Below are positions 1 through 7,342 of a stretch of 64,000 nucleotides of DNA, piece by piece. The notes beneath the pieces were generated by a model. That model saw nothing but the letters and a program-made list of their open reading frames with translations. It ran no database searches and was not told the origin of the DNA. The first letter of the stretch is position 1. Each line of letters starts with the position of its first letter. The stretch is from Peribacillus folii (GTDB lineage: Bacteria; Bacillota; Bacilli; Bacillales; DSM-1321). The translations under genes were made by a program, and so were the position numbers. Where the stretch lies: NCBI RefSeq assembly GCF_030271255.1, contig NZ_JASJOM010000004.1, positions 186,001-250,000 of the forward strand, read 5' to 3'.

Positions 1-588
1 CAATGCCTTCATGCCAATGGGAATCCAAGGTCTCTGTTTTGAAACCACTATTGCATGTGCCGTTCCACCGATTACAAAATTAAACATATTTGATTCTTTA
101 TCAGTTTTCATGTCCAAGTCACTTTTCAACCAATCGAGAAAAGCAGGGACGTTTTCAACAGGAAAGCCTATTTCTCTAATATAGAGTATTCTCAACTTCC
201 CGGAAGTGTTTATTACGTCCTCTTTAATATAATCATGTGCAATAATTTCAAGAAGGTGACCATCTCCATCACGGAAATAAAGATTTTTCCTCCCATTTGT
301 TTCGTCGATATACTGGCCCAGTTCTTGTTTTAAAATCAATAATCCAGATTGTCGAACGAAAGCTGCCACTTCATCAAACTTTGAATACGGGACTTGAAAA
401 GCAAAGTGCGCTGGAGGAACCGGTTCATAGGCCTCTTTAAAACTTAAAGTCGTCAATGGCGTAAGCTGAAACCGAATGAAATCATTGGATTCATAGATGA
501 TGGGGAGCTGCAGTCTGTTAGCGTAGCATTGTTTTACCCCTTCTAAAGATACTGTTGTTAATTCTAAATCCGAGAAATGAGTAATCAA
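1..588 (-). CDS. VOC (glyoxalase-like) family protein, 3' end outside window
   Basis: The frame is open from a TTG start preceded by AGGGGG to the left edge, so about 196 N-terminal residues are visible and the C-terminus is missing. The second half of the first module carries the typical VOC segment FRDGDGHLLEII, and a second module begins afterwards (REIGFPVENVPAFLDWL), so a two-module vicinal-oxygen-chelate fold is likely. These proteins bind a metal and act on small electrophiles or as dioxygenases; the substrate cannot be told here. The TTG start was chosen because no ATG with a ribosome site lies nearby. No operon partner is visible. Confidence 0.75.
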   Translation of the reverse strand, partial: MITHFSDLELTTVSLEGVKQCYANRLQLPIIYESNDFIRFQLTPLTTLSFKEAYEPVPPAHFAFQVPYSKFDEVAAFVRQSGLLILKQELGQYIDETNGRKNLYFRDGDGHLLEIIAHDYIKEDVINTSGKLRILYIREIGFPVENVPAFLDWLKSDLDMKTDKESNMFNFVIGGTAHAIVVSKQRPWIPIGMKAL

Positions 589-663
589 ATTCTTGCCCCC
601 TAAATATGAGGTGGTACCCTTACAATTTGTAAATAGAGCAACTTCTTGAGCAAATTTCTACAC

Positions 664-939
664 TTATTTCGCTTTTTTGAAAAAGGCGGCTGTCCCTCCC
701 TCTTGAATTAAAACTCCTACTTCTTCGGCAGACATAAGTTTCACCATATTTTCTGCCTTATTTTGTTCTTCACTTGTTACAACTATATTTGAATCTCTTT
801 CATTCGTGCTAGATTGCCGCTCTTCAAGTTTTGGTAGCTCCTCTTGTTCAAGTACATCTGTACTTTGCAAATCTTTCATAAAAAAAGATAGGGCCATAAC
901 TCCTCCAAAACCAAGAATTAAAGTTGCTTTTCTTTTCAA
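664..939 (-). CDS. small protein with one N-terminal membrane segment, unknown function
   Basis: I do not recognise this family. The TTG start is preferred over the upstream ATG at 987 because GGAAGG sits seven bases before it. The 91-residue product begins LKRKATLILGFGGVMAL, one hydrophobic segment that could be a membrane anchor or uncleaved signal. An acidic, Gln/Glu-rich middle follows, then a short tail ending AFFKKAK. No cysteine motif or enzymatic motif is seen. It is followed downstream by the partial VOC gene after a gap of about 75 bases and may be cotranscribed with it. Confidence 0.5.
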   Translation of the reverse strand: MKRKATLILGFGGVMALSFFMKDLQSTDVLEQEELPKLEERQSSTNERDSNIVVTSEEQNKAENMVKLMSAEEVGVLIQEGGTAAFFKKAK

Positions 940-1059
940 GAAAAAACCTTCCAAATCATAATTACATATATTTGTTGCAACAACCATATTTTAACACATT
1001 CTATTCTAGATTAGTTGAATAATTTCTCTTCACAACATGTTGATAAAGTTAAATAGTGA

Positions 1060-1089
1060 AAAAATAAAAAGGCTGCCTCTGCAGCCTTC
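1060..1089 (-). terminator. Rho-independent terminator of the GNAT gene
   Basis: On the minus strand AAGGCTGC, a four-base loop and GCAGCCTT are followed by TTTATTTTTT, about 20 bases after the GNAT stop codon. Confidence 0.85.
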
Positions 1090-1107
1090 GGTTACGATAT
1101 GTTTTCT

Positions 1108-1587
1108 TCACTTTATGCTGAGGTTATAAATGTACTGCTCTCCGATCCTGCCTATCTTCCTTGTACCCGTATCTTTAAAACCAACTTTTTCATATAACCT
1201 CTGGGCAGGAACATTTTTATGGTTTACAGCTAAAATGATTTCATTGCACTCTGGAAATTGTTGGTCGACAAAGCTCTGTATTCTTCTCATCCCTTTATTG
1301 GCAAATCCTCTGCCTTGTTTGGAATGATTTATGGACAGGGCAGTTAATAACATGGCTTTCGGGTTATTGTTATAATCTTTTACCCTATCACTTGAATGTA
1401 ATACGAAAAAACCCACTGGTTCATTATTATGTAAGATTACTATCGGATGTCGCTCTTTCGTTATTTCCAGCATCTTGGTTGGTAATGCGGTGAATTTTTC
1501 TTGTTCTTTTGGCAATTCAAATGCTTTTAACCATGGCAGGTATTCTGGTTTATATCTCCGTAAATCTACCTCATCCAATGTATTCAT
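1108..1587 (-). CDS. GNAT family N-acetyltransferase
   Basis: This 159-residue protein has the GNAT acetyl-CoA binding motif A (QGRGFANKGM, about residues 91-100) and motif B near the C-terminus (NVPAQRLYEKVGFKDTG, about residues 125-141). It transfers an acetyl group from acetyl-CoA to an amine of an unknown small molecule or protein. The ATG at 1587 has AGGAGG upstream at good distance. It is monocistronic, with its own terminator downstream. The length is normal for a single-domain cytosolic GNAT. Confidence 0.85.
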   Translation of the reverse strand: MNTLDEVDLRRYKPEYLPWLKAFELPKEQEKFTALPTKMLEITKERHPIVILHNNEPVGFFVLHSSDRVKDYNNNPKAMLLTALSINHSKQGRGFANKGMRRIQSFVDQQFPECNEIILAVNHKNVPAQRLYEKVGFKDTGTRKIGRIGEQYIYNLSIK

Positions 1588-1715
1588 CCAAGGCCTCCTA
1601 ACTATAAGATAATGATGGAATATATTATCTTTTTCATAAAAGTTAAGAAAAGCGTACCACTCAGCAAAAAGCCAAAGAGTACACTTTTGTTTGCATTAAC
1701 AAAGATCACTAACGG

Positions 1716-2309
1716 CTAATCCTTTAATCCTTTTCCATCAAGAATTTGCTGGGTACATTTTTCAATCCTTGAAACTCTGGTTTTCGATTGCTTCGGTTGA
1801 GAAAAATGAAGAAAGTATGCTCTTTGCCGTCCTGGCGTCAATGCTTCAAAAGCCGTTTTCAGGGCAGGGAGTTCATCGAATTTATTTTGAAGCTCTTGAG
1901 GAATGTTGATTTCTGTATTCTTTTTATACTCCACTTCCAGGCCTGCTTTTTCAACTTCGATGGCATCTTGTATATAAGCTTTCAGGATAGGTTCGATTGC
2001 AACGATTTCCTGGACATTCGTGAACCGAATCTGGCGTGCCCCTTGAACATTTTCCGTTTGTTGGATGAGAATTCCATGGGTATCCTTCAACAAGGCACCT
2101 TTATGAAACAGAAGCGCACAATATTCTTTGAATCCGTGTATTAAAACGATGTTTTTTTTCTCAAATGTATAGCAGGGATGCATCCATTTGAATTCTTCGG
2201 TCAGCTCACAATCACGAACAATCCTTCTCAATGCCACATATTCTTCCTGCCACTTTTTAGCTTTACTTAAAAATTCATCAACCTTAGCATTTGTATTACT
2301 GTTTGTCAT
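1716..2309 (-). CDS. ydeI: YdeI-like protein (DUF1801 / OmdA-type)
   Basis: The 197-residue product matches the length and layout of Bacillus YdeI. The N-terminal half is DUF1801-like (KKWQEEYVALRRIVRDC, then FKWMHPCYTF and CALLFHKGALL). The C-terminal half is the OmdA-like helical tail with PGRQRAYFLHFSQPKQSKTR, seen in YdeI/OmpD-associated proteins. The molecular role of the family is not established. The ATG at 2309 is chosen over the TTG one codon earlier because AAGGGTG lies seven bases before it. It appears to stand alone. Confidence 0.75.
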   Translation of the reverse strand: MTNSNTNAKVDEFLSKAKKWQEEYVALRRIVRDCELTEEFKWMHPCYTFEKKNIVLIHGFKEYCALLFHKGALLKDTHGILIQQTENVQGARQIRFTNVQEIVAIEPILKAYIQDAIEVEKAGLEVEYKKNTEINIPQELQNKFDELPALKTAFEALTPGRQRAYFLHFSQPKQSKTRVSRIEKCTQQILDGKGLKD

Positions 2310-2487
2310 CAAAGTACACCCTTTTTCATTTTATTAGTACCAGAATTCGGTTGGCTTCCGATTTACAATAGGATATGAATTGGTGTTGTGTCAAGCAGAT
2401 CTGGCTTGTTAAGTTAGCGAGCTTTTGTCGTTAATCTGCCCAGTTAGTCAAACTCCAACGTACAATTTACTTTGAAGCGCAAATGAG

Positions 2488-3279
2488 CTAATTATATAAT
2501 TCTCCCTTCAGTAAGGTTATACAGTCCCCAATCAACTCGACTTTTTCTCCGATTATCTTTAGCTTTAGTTCACCACCGCGCTTTGAATCCTGGTATGCCA
2601 TAAATTCTTTTTTATTTAATTGATTGCCCCAATATGAGGCTAACGCACAGTGTGCGGACCCAGTAACGTAATCTTCATCAATGCCTATCTTTGGAGCAAA
2701 AACCCTTGATACAAAATCATACCTACCTGAGCCACTACTCGTGATGATTAACCCTGGTCCGTCCAGTTCATTAATTGCTTTCAAATTCGGCTCCGCTTCA
2801 TGAACCATATCCTGATTTTCCAGTTCTAAAATGAATCGATCTTCCGCCCAAGCAGCACTTTTTATAGGAAGCTGAATGACGCGTTTTAATTTCTCTGACA
2901 CCTTTGTTTCAGATGAATTTTTTATATTGAAATTCAGGATTATTTGTTGTCCCGACAACTCGGAGCGAAGAAGTCCTGACTGAGTATGAAAATTAATGGC
3001 TGACTTTGACGAAGAAAAACCCTCACTCCACAAAATATGAGCCGCGCCTAATGTACCATGCCCACATAAATCAATCTCACTAACCGGTGTGAACCATCTC
3101 AGCTCATAGTTATTTTCACCATTTGGTGTAATAAAAGTGGTAATAGGTTGATTGAGTTCGGCTGCTAATGAGATCATCCACTTTTCAGATCTATTCTCGT
3201 TCATGAAAACGATCGCGGCCGGATTCCCCTTGAATTTCTCTTTAGAAAAAGCATTAATGAAATAAAATTGATTGTTCAT
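2488..3279 (-). CDS. PhzF family isomerase-like protein
   Basis: The family has a two-lobed diaminopimelate-epimerase-like fold; PhzF itself isomerises a phenazine precursor. Visible signatures are the N-terminal INAFSKEKFKGNPAAIV, the central DLCGHGTLGAAHIL and the C-terminal DEDYVTGSAHCALASYW. The length (263 residues) is normal. The position where PhzF carries its catalytic glutamate (a Ser-Glu-Thr triad after an Asn) reads Asn-Gln-Pro-Ile-Thr-Thr-Phe here, so the classical acid appears absent. The true reaction is therefore uncertain. The start has GGGGGAAAG upstream. There is no phenazine pathway nearby. Confidence 0.8.
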   Translation of the reverse strand: MNNQFYFINAFSKEKFKGNPAAIVFMNENRSEKWMISLAAELNQPITTFITPNGENNYELRWFTPVSEIDLCGHGTLGAAHILWSEGFSSSKSAINFHTQSGLLRSELSGQQIILNFNIKNSSETKVSEKLKRVIQLPIKSAAWAEDRFILELENQDMVHEAEPNLKAINELDGPGLIITSSGSGRYDFVSRVFAPKIGIDEDYVTGSAHCALASYWGNQLNKKEFMAYQDSKRGGELKLKIIGEKVELIGDCITLLKGELYN

Positions 3280-3610
3280 ATACTTTCCCCCATTCTAAAT
3301 GAGTCAAATACATAGAACCCCGGCAATAATATCCATTATTATACAACAAAACATCAAACTAACATACCCTTATTGCACCTCAGATCAAGCTCCCAGGTAG
3401 CCTCTGGAAAGCTAAGCATCTGTAATGATATGTAACAGTCAAAGTCAAAACCCTCCAAAACCGAAGGCTATCGAAATTTCCTCTTCGTTAACACTCAGGA
3501 ACATAACAATCCGTAAAAATAAGTGTAACATCCATATTTGTCCATGGTATTTTACACGACTAACCTGTTAATGTACCTTCGTTGAATCAAAGAAAACTTA
3601 TTACAATTAT
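3280..3610. other. gene-free stretch
   Basis: About 330 bases of AT-rich sequence between PhzF and the barstar gene. I find no coding frame, terminator or repeat that I can support. Confidence 0.5.
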
Positions 3611-4111
3611 TTAAAATAAGTTTATTTGTTCATTATGTGTTTTAATTAGTAGGTCACTTATAATCTCTTTGTCGCTATAGATAACGATATGAAATGGAGT
3701 TGGTAGAGTTTGAAGCGCACCATACTCTCGCCCCATGTTCCATTCTTCTACTGTATCTACTAATATTTTTAAGAATAGTGTTAAATTTTTTTCGTCATTT
3801 TTAAATAAAAAATCGAAATCTTTCATAAATACTACATATTGTTCGCAATTTAACCATTCTAAATCATTTATACATTCATTAAAAGCATCCCAATTATCAC
3901 CAAAATAATCAGGAAACTTCATTTTTATTGCAAATTCTTTAAAAAAGCCTTTTTTATTTTGACATTTACATCCTTCAATTAAAGCTACAAACTTTTTCGA
4001 GTTAGTTTCAAAGTCTTTCATTGTAGATTCATATAATTCATTAAAAATATATTGGTCATTACTCAAATGAAAAAATGGTTTTCCCAATTTATTAAAACAG
4101 CTTTTTTCCAT
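3611..4111 (-). CDS. barstar family immunity protein
   Basis: Barstar proteins bind and block barnase-type RNases. The core signature is clear at about residues 67-87 (KFPDYFGDNWDAFNECINDL), preceded by a helix-rich stretch and followed by the hydrophobic strand YVVFMKDFDFLF. At 166 residues it is longer than classical barstar (about 90), with an N-terminal extension of about 40 residues as in polymorphic-toxin immunity variants. GGGGTG precedes the ATG. No intact barnase-like toxin is adjacent, so it seems to be an orphan immunity gene. A 49-codon coding remnant lies just upstream on the same strand. Confidence 0.8.
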   Translation of the reverse strand: MEKSCFNKLGKPFFHLSNDQYIFNELYESTMKDFETNSKKFVALIEGCKCQNKKGFFKEFAIKMKFPDYFGDNWDAFNECINDLEWLNCEQYVVFMKDFDFLFKNDEKNLTLFLKILVDTVEEWNMGREYGALQTLPTPFHIVIYSDKEIISDLLIKTHNEQINLF

Positions 4112-4144
4112 ATTTCACCCCATAAAAAATAATATTAGCAAGTA

Positions 4145-4291
4145 TTAATTCTCAGTCTTAGCGATCATTTCACAATTGGTAACCGGAATTGTGGAAGCAT
4201 TCAATTTCATGTAAACGGGCAGGTTGTCGTGTTTAGCTACGAAACCATGATTGATCATATTTCCATATGAATTCAAGGTTACATTAGGCAT
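4145..4291 (-). pseudogene. C-terminal coding remnant upstream of barstar
   Basis: A frame of 48 residues plus stop, open for about ten more codons upstream, reads like real protein: MPNVTLNSYGNMINHG, then PVYMKLNASTIPVTN. It has no ribosome site before its ATG and ends 33 bases before the barstar start. I do not recognise the family. It could be the 3' end of a lost toxin that the barstar protein neutralised, but that is inference. Confidence 0.3.
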
Positions 4292-4365
4292 ATCAGACCC
4301 TTCAATTCCTTTCGTTTTTTCATTTTATCAACCCGCTTATTTGAAATGATTGACCATAACCTTAA

Positions 4366-4391
4366 GGCCATATTTGGAGTTTTAAGAGCAA
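4366..4391 (+). repeat. 26-bp direct repeat, copy 1
   Basis: Begins GGCCATATTTGGAG and ends TTTTAAGAGCAA. It is identical to the copy at 5057-5082, and the preceding 20 bases are also similar (TGACCATAACC against TGGCCATAGTC). The two copies flank a broken membrane-protein gene. Confidence 0.75.
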
Positions 4392-4507
4392 CCGCATTAT
4401 CTACTCTCCATTTTGTTTACTACTCGGGAAATGTTGTATCATTCGTATATCTTCTTACTCATCAAAACTTCCGCCCAGACTCATTGCACCTATCGAAACA
4501 TAAAAAA

Positions 4508-4547
4508 CCGGATAAGGGACACTTTTTTATGTTTGTCCGTTATCCGG
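4508..4547. repeat. 14-bp inverted repeat hairpin
   Basis: CCGGATAAGGGACA and TGTCCGTTATCCGG pair with one mismatch around a 12-base, T-rich loop. It is not followed by a T-run after the stem on either strand, so it looks more like a repeat-element palindrome than a standard terminator. Confidence 0.6.
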
Positions 4548-4673
4548 GGTAATGTTCAAATGTCTAAGATACTTTTATTATTGATAAGCAGTTATAAAGC
4601 TGGAATTAAAATGCTTATAATATTCACGTTAATTAACTCGTCATTACTGCTAATAGCATAAATATTACAAAAC

Positions 4674-4958
4674 CTACATAAACATCGTTTTCTTTTTAGT
4701 ATCAGGTTCATCTTCCCATTTTCTCGTAAGCAGCAGCATTACTGACATTCCCATGGCGAAAGAATAATGTATCGCATTATCAATAGAGTCTTCATCTTGT
4801 CCTAAAATTGCATATAAAATTATACAACTGCTTAATAAGACAATAACACTAAATGAAATTTTTTAAAAAATGTGATTCTTAATAAACCGATCACTTGAAT
4901 TGGCAAGCAATAGAATCCCAAATAGTCCCAGGACGCTGTAAAATAAGAATGTATTCAT
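4674..4958 (-). pseudogene. small membrane protein gene with internal stop
   Basis: From ATG at 4958 the frame reads MNTFLFYSVLGLFGILLLAN and continues to a TAA at 4865-4863 (codon 32). The same frame then carries on for 62 sensible codons to TAG at 4674, with two more hydrophobic segments (ISFSVIVLLSSCIILYAIL and FAMGMSVMLLL) and a charged tail. GAGGT lies about ten bases before the start. It looks like a roughly 94-residue three-helix membrane protein inactivated by a nonsense mutation. The family is unknown. Confidence 0.55.
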
Positions 4959-5056
4959 ATGAATTTTAACCTCAATTTAATAGAATGTAACATATTCTTT
5001 GTTCTTCGGTTCCTACGTTCCTATCTCCCTTTTGAAAAACTGGCCATAGTCTTATG

Positions 5057-5082
5057 GGCCATATTTGGAGTTTTAAGAGCAA
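5057..5082 (+). repeat. 26-bp direct repeat, copy 2
   Basis: Exact copy of 4366-4391 about 690 bases away, just past the 3' end of the CPCC gene. Confidence 0.75.
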
Positions 5083-5103
5083 GTCTTTTGTTTTCAAATT
5101 CCA

Positions 5104-5799
5104 TTAGTTTATGTATAAATTTATATTCACCAATGCAGATTGAGACTGTTTCCTTACAAAAGTACTTTCATCTTGTAACCCTTGGTTAATTATTGGAAAA
5201 ACCAGATGTTTGTTTATCTTTTCGTATTTTCTTGCAATATGACCAAAACAAAGTATAGCCGTTCCACGAATATTAGCATCCTGGTGTTCAGTGAAATCAA
5301 TCATAATATCCTGAACAAAATCTAGGTCATCAGAATTCTCAATCAACCTCAATAAGCCAGTAATAACTTCTTCTATAACCTCGGAATTTATAAGGTTGAT
5401 GGATTCTTCATTTTTTTCTATATTTTTACTATATCTTTCATTCTCATCATGAACAATTTTTTTTAAGACCTTCTCGTAAGACGTTATTTTGCGCCAAAGT
5501 GACAAATATTCCAATGAATCCGCTTCACAACTGGATAAATCAGTAAACGCAAGAATTAATGATTTCTTGGTTTCAAATTCTTTATCGCATTGTCTAAATA
5601 TACTTTTATTATCTCGATACATCTTAAAATTCCTTCTTGCTTCTGCAAGAGAATAATCTGCATTTGGACCACCCCAAACTTCTTCTGAATAGGGATCGTC
5701 TTGTCCATCATCCTCCCAGTTACAAAGTTCACAAATACAATTAGCCTCACGCTCGTCTAATGTCGGAAAGCCGCAACAAGGGCATTTTTCACGTTGCAC
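5104..5799 (-). CDS. CPCC cysteine-rich protein with HEAT-like C-terminus
   Basis: The N-terminus has the CPCC-family signature: CPCCGFPTLDEREANCICELCNWEDDG, with Cys pairs at about residues 6, 8-9, 20, 22 and 25 suited to zinc binding, then DDPYSEEVWGGPNADYSLAEARRNF. CPCC domains are common beside polymorphic toxins and are proposed to be immunity or accessory modules. Residues about 140-231 resemble paired helical HEAT-type repeats (ANIRGTAILCFGHIARKY, then STFVRKQSQSALVNI). Start is GTG with AAGGTGG seven bases upstream. The 5' flank is the broken end of a group II intron only about 20 bases away, so the native promoter may be lost. Confidence 0.65.
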   Translation of the reverse strand: MQREKCPCCGFPTLDEREANCICELCNWEDDGQDDPYSEEVWGGPNADYSLAEARRNFKMYRDNKSIFRQCDKEFETKKSLILAFTDLSSCEADSLEYLSLWRKITSYEKVLKKIVHDENERYSKNIEKNEESINLINSEVIEEVITGLLRLIENSDDLDFVQDIMIDFTEHQDANIRGTAILCFGHIARKYEKINKHLVFPIINQGLQDESTFVRKQSQSALVNINLYIN

Positions 5800-5820
5800 A
5801 TAAATCCCACCTTAATAAGT

Positions 5821-5961
5821 CTATTTGTGCCACGCTGTCATAAGGTGCGGTCTCAGGTTTTGGACGGGCATTCCATCTACACCGTGGCTTTCCTTATTTC
5901 TCTCTACACGCTTCAGTGCCTGTATTAAGTTTTCCCTCTCTAGTATCTGTTCCATTAACAT
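5821..5961 (-). pseudogene. ltrA: truncated group II intron reverse transcriptase/maturase
   Basis: Only 46 residues remain. The start MLMEQILERENLIQALKRVE followed by NKESHGVDGM is the standard N-terminus of bacterial group II intron reverse transcriptases. The frame ends at TAG after MTAWHK, where the normal protein would continue for another roughly 370 residues. GAAAGGA precedes the ATG. The rest of the RT, maturase and intron 3' domains is absent. Confidence 0.85.
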
Positions 5962-6507
5962 CGTTGATATCCTTTCTACGTGGACAAATAGTCTATTTGT
6001 TCCTTTATCTGCTCTGCCCTTTTGAAGTTCCCCGTGAATACACCACTTCTTCCTTCAAATAAGTTCCGTTAGGAATTGTTTGCTTCTTCGCAGTATAACG
6101 AACGCCTAGTATTCATCCTCCTTAATCTGTTCGGTCCTTCCTTATCTTCTCGAGTAGATAAGTACTATGACCTCTGCTGACTTCTGATGATTCAACTGAC
6201 CATCACTGGACAGGTTGCCAAGTTTACTTGGCTGTCATCAGATTTCCCCGGGTAAGAGTGCAATCTTTCCCTCCACCTATCTGCTTCATTTGCTTTGTAC
6301 CACCTTCGGCAGTATAGACTTTGTTTTGCAAACTCATCCAATGATACCTAGCCTTATATGAAGTTCGTGTTCCTCAGACCGGAGGTTTGCCGCTTGCTTC
6401 CTTCAGATTCCACGTCACCGTGGACACCCTTGCCTTAAGTTAACCATTACTACTGCCTTCATGGTTCGGGACTCACACCCTATAGATTGCACCCCAGCCG
6501 GGCGCAC
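5821..6507 (-). mobile_element. 5' fragment of a group II intron
   Basis: Read on the minus strand, the element begins at 6507 with GTGCGCCCGGCTGGGGTGC and continues with GGGTGTGAGTCCCGAAC, the usual group II 5' end and domain I start. About 550 bases of ribozyme precede the RT start codon. The 3' end is lost at about 5821, directly upstream of the CPCC gene. It sits right behind a terminator hairpin, the typical target of class C bacterial introns. Without domains V and VI it cannot splice. Confidence 0.8.
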
Positions 6508-6547
6508 AAAGAAAAGCTCTGTAGAAAATCCCATTCCACAAAGCTTT
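6508..6547 (-). terminator. terminator hairpin used as intron target
   Basis: On the minus strand AAAGCTTTGT pairs with ACAGAGCTTT (one G-U pair) around a 15-base loop, followed by TTCTTT and then directly by the intron 5' end. It would terminate the upstream putative immunity gene. Confidence 0.65.
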
Positions 6548-6695
6548 CTTCAAATCTATTAGTATTTTACAAAACAACAGGAGTAACAGGCGCTTCACTT
6601 TATTTACGCTTTGAAAATAAGGTATCTCCTGTCCCATCTGTTTTAACTCGGAAGATGTCTTCATGACCATCTATTTTAAAACTAATTTGGAAATA

Positions 6696-7274
6696 TTATA
6701 ATTTATTTCTACTTGTAATACCGTCTATTTGCCAGTTATTTTTTATTACATCAAAGCCATTTTTTGCCCTTGGTAAAATTAATATTGAATAGGCTTCCAC
6801 TATATCCTTATATTGTGAAGGAGAGTACTCAATTTCTGAATCATGATCGCAAAAAGCGTAATTAAATTTTGTTACGCTATAGATATCTTTTACTAAATCA
6901 ATAATTAGTTCATTAATTAAATCCAGACTATATCGATTTAGAAGTTGCTCCATTTCAAAATCTAATAAATACCCAAAGAAATCATTTTCTTTAACAATGC
7001 GAAGCGTCAAAGATAAACCATTCAGACTCCAAAAGTCATTTAGTTGAATTAGTATTTCTCCAAAATATTTTTCTGTTAATAAGGTATAGTCTAGAATAAA
7101 ATTCTTTCCATTTCGTTCACTCTCTAACCAATTCTCACCGTCTTCATCCATACTTACCTTTATACCAACTATATCGCTCTTTAAATTCAAAAAATATTGT
7201 ATTATACTTTGTAATTCTTCAGATTTATCAAATGAATTTTCATATACAATACCCAAAGATAAGATATTAGTCAT
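6696..7274 (-). CDS. putative immunity protein paired with the RHS toxin tip
   Basis: The 192-residue, cytosolic, acidic protein begins MTNILSLGIVYENSF and contains several hydrophobic strands and a C-terminal segment YKDIVEAYSILILPRAKNG. It may belong to one of the SUKH/Imm-type groups (Imm64-like is my best guess from its start), but I cannot assign it firmly. Its position, 68 bases downstream of a toxin C-terminus on the same strand and with its own ribosome site (GTAGGTG), is the main evidence that it is the cognate immunity gene. No membrane segment or signal peptide is visible. Confidence 0.45.
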   Translation of the reverse strand: MTNILSLGIVYENSFDKSEELQSIIQYFLNLKSDIVGIKVSMDEDGENWLESERNGKNFILDYTLLTEKYFGEILIQLNDFWSLNGLSLTLRIVKENDFFGYLLDFEMEQLLNRYSLDLINELIIDLVKDIYSVTKFNYAFCDHDSEIEYSPSQYKDIVEAYSILILPRAKNGFDVIKNNWQIDGITSRNKL

Positions 7275-7342
7275 TTTTCACCTACCTACATCGTTTCATA
7301 AAAAATTCTTTAATACTTACAGGACAAGAGTAGCATTGGTAA

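Noticed and set aside
4346..4661. Plus-strand ORFs of 68 and 82 codons over the 26-bp repeat and hairpin
   Set aside because: No ribosome site, odd composition, and they cross repeat and hairpin sequences; treated as chance frames.
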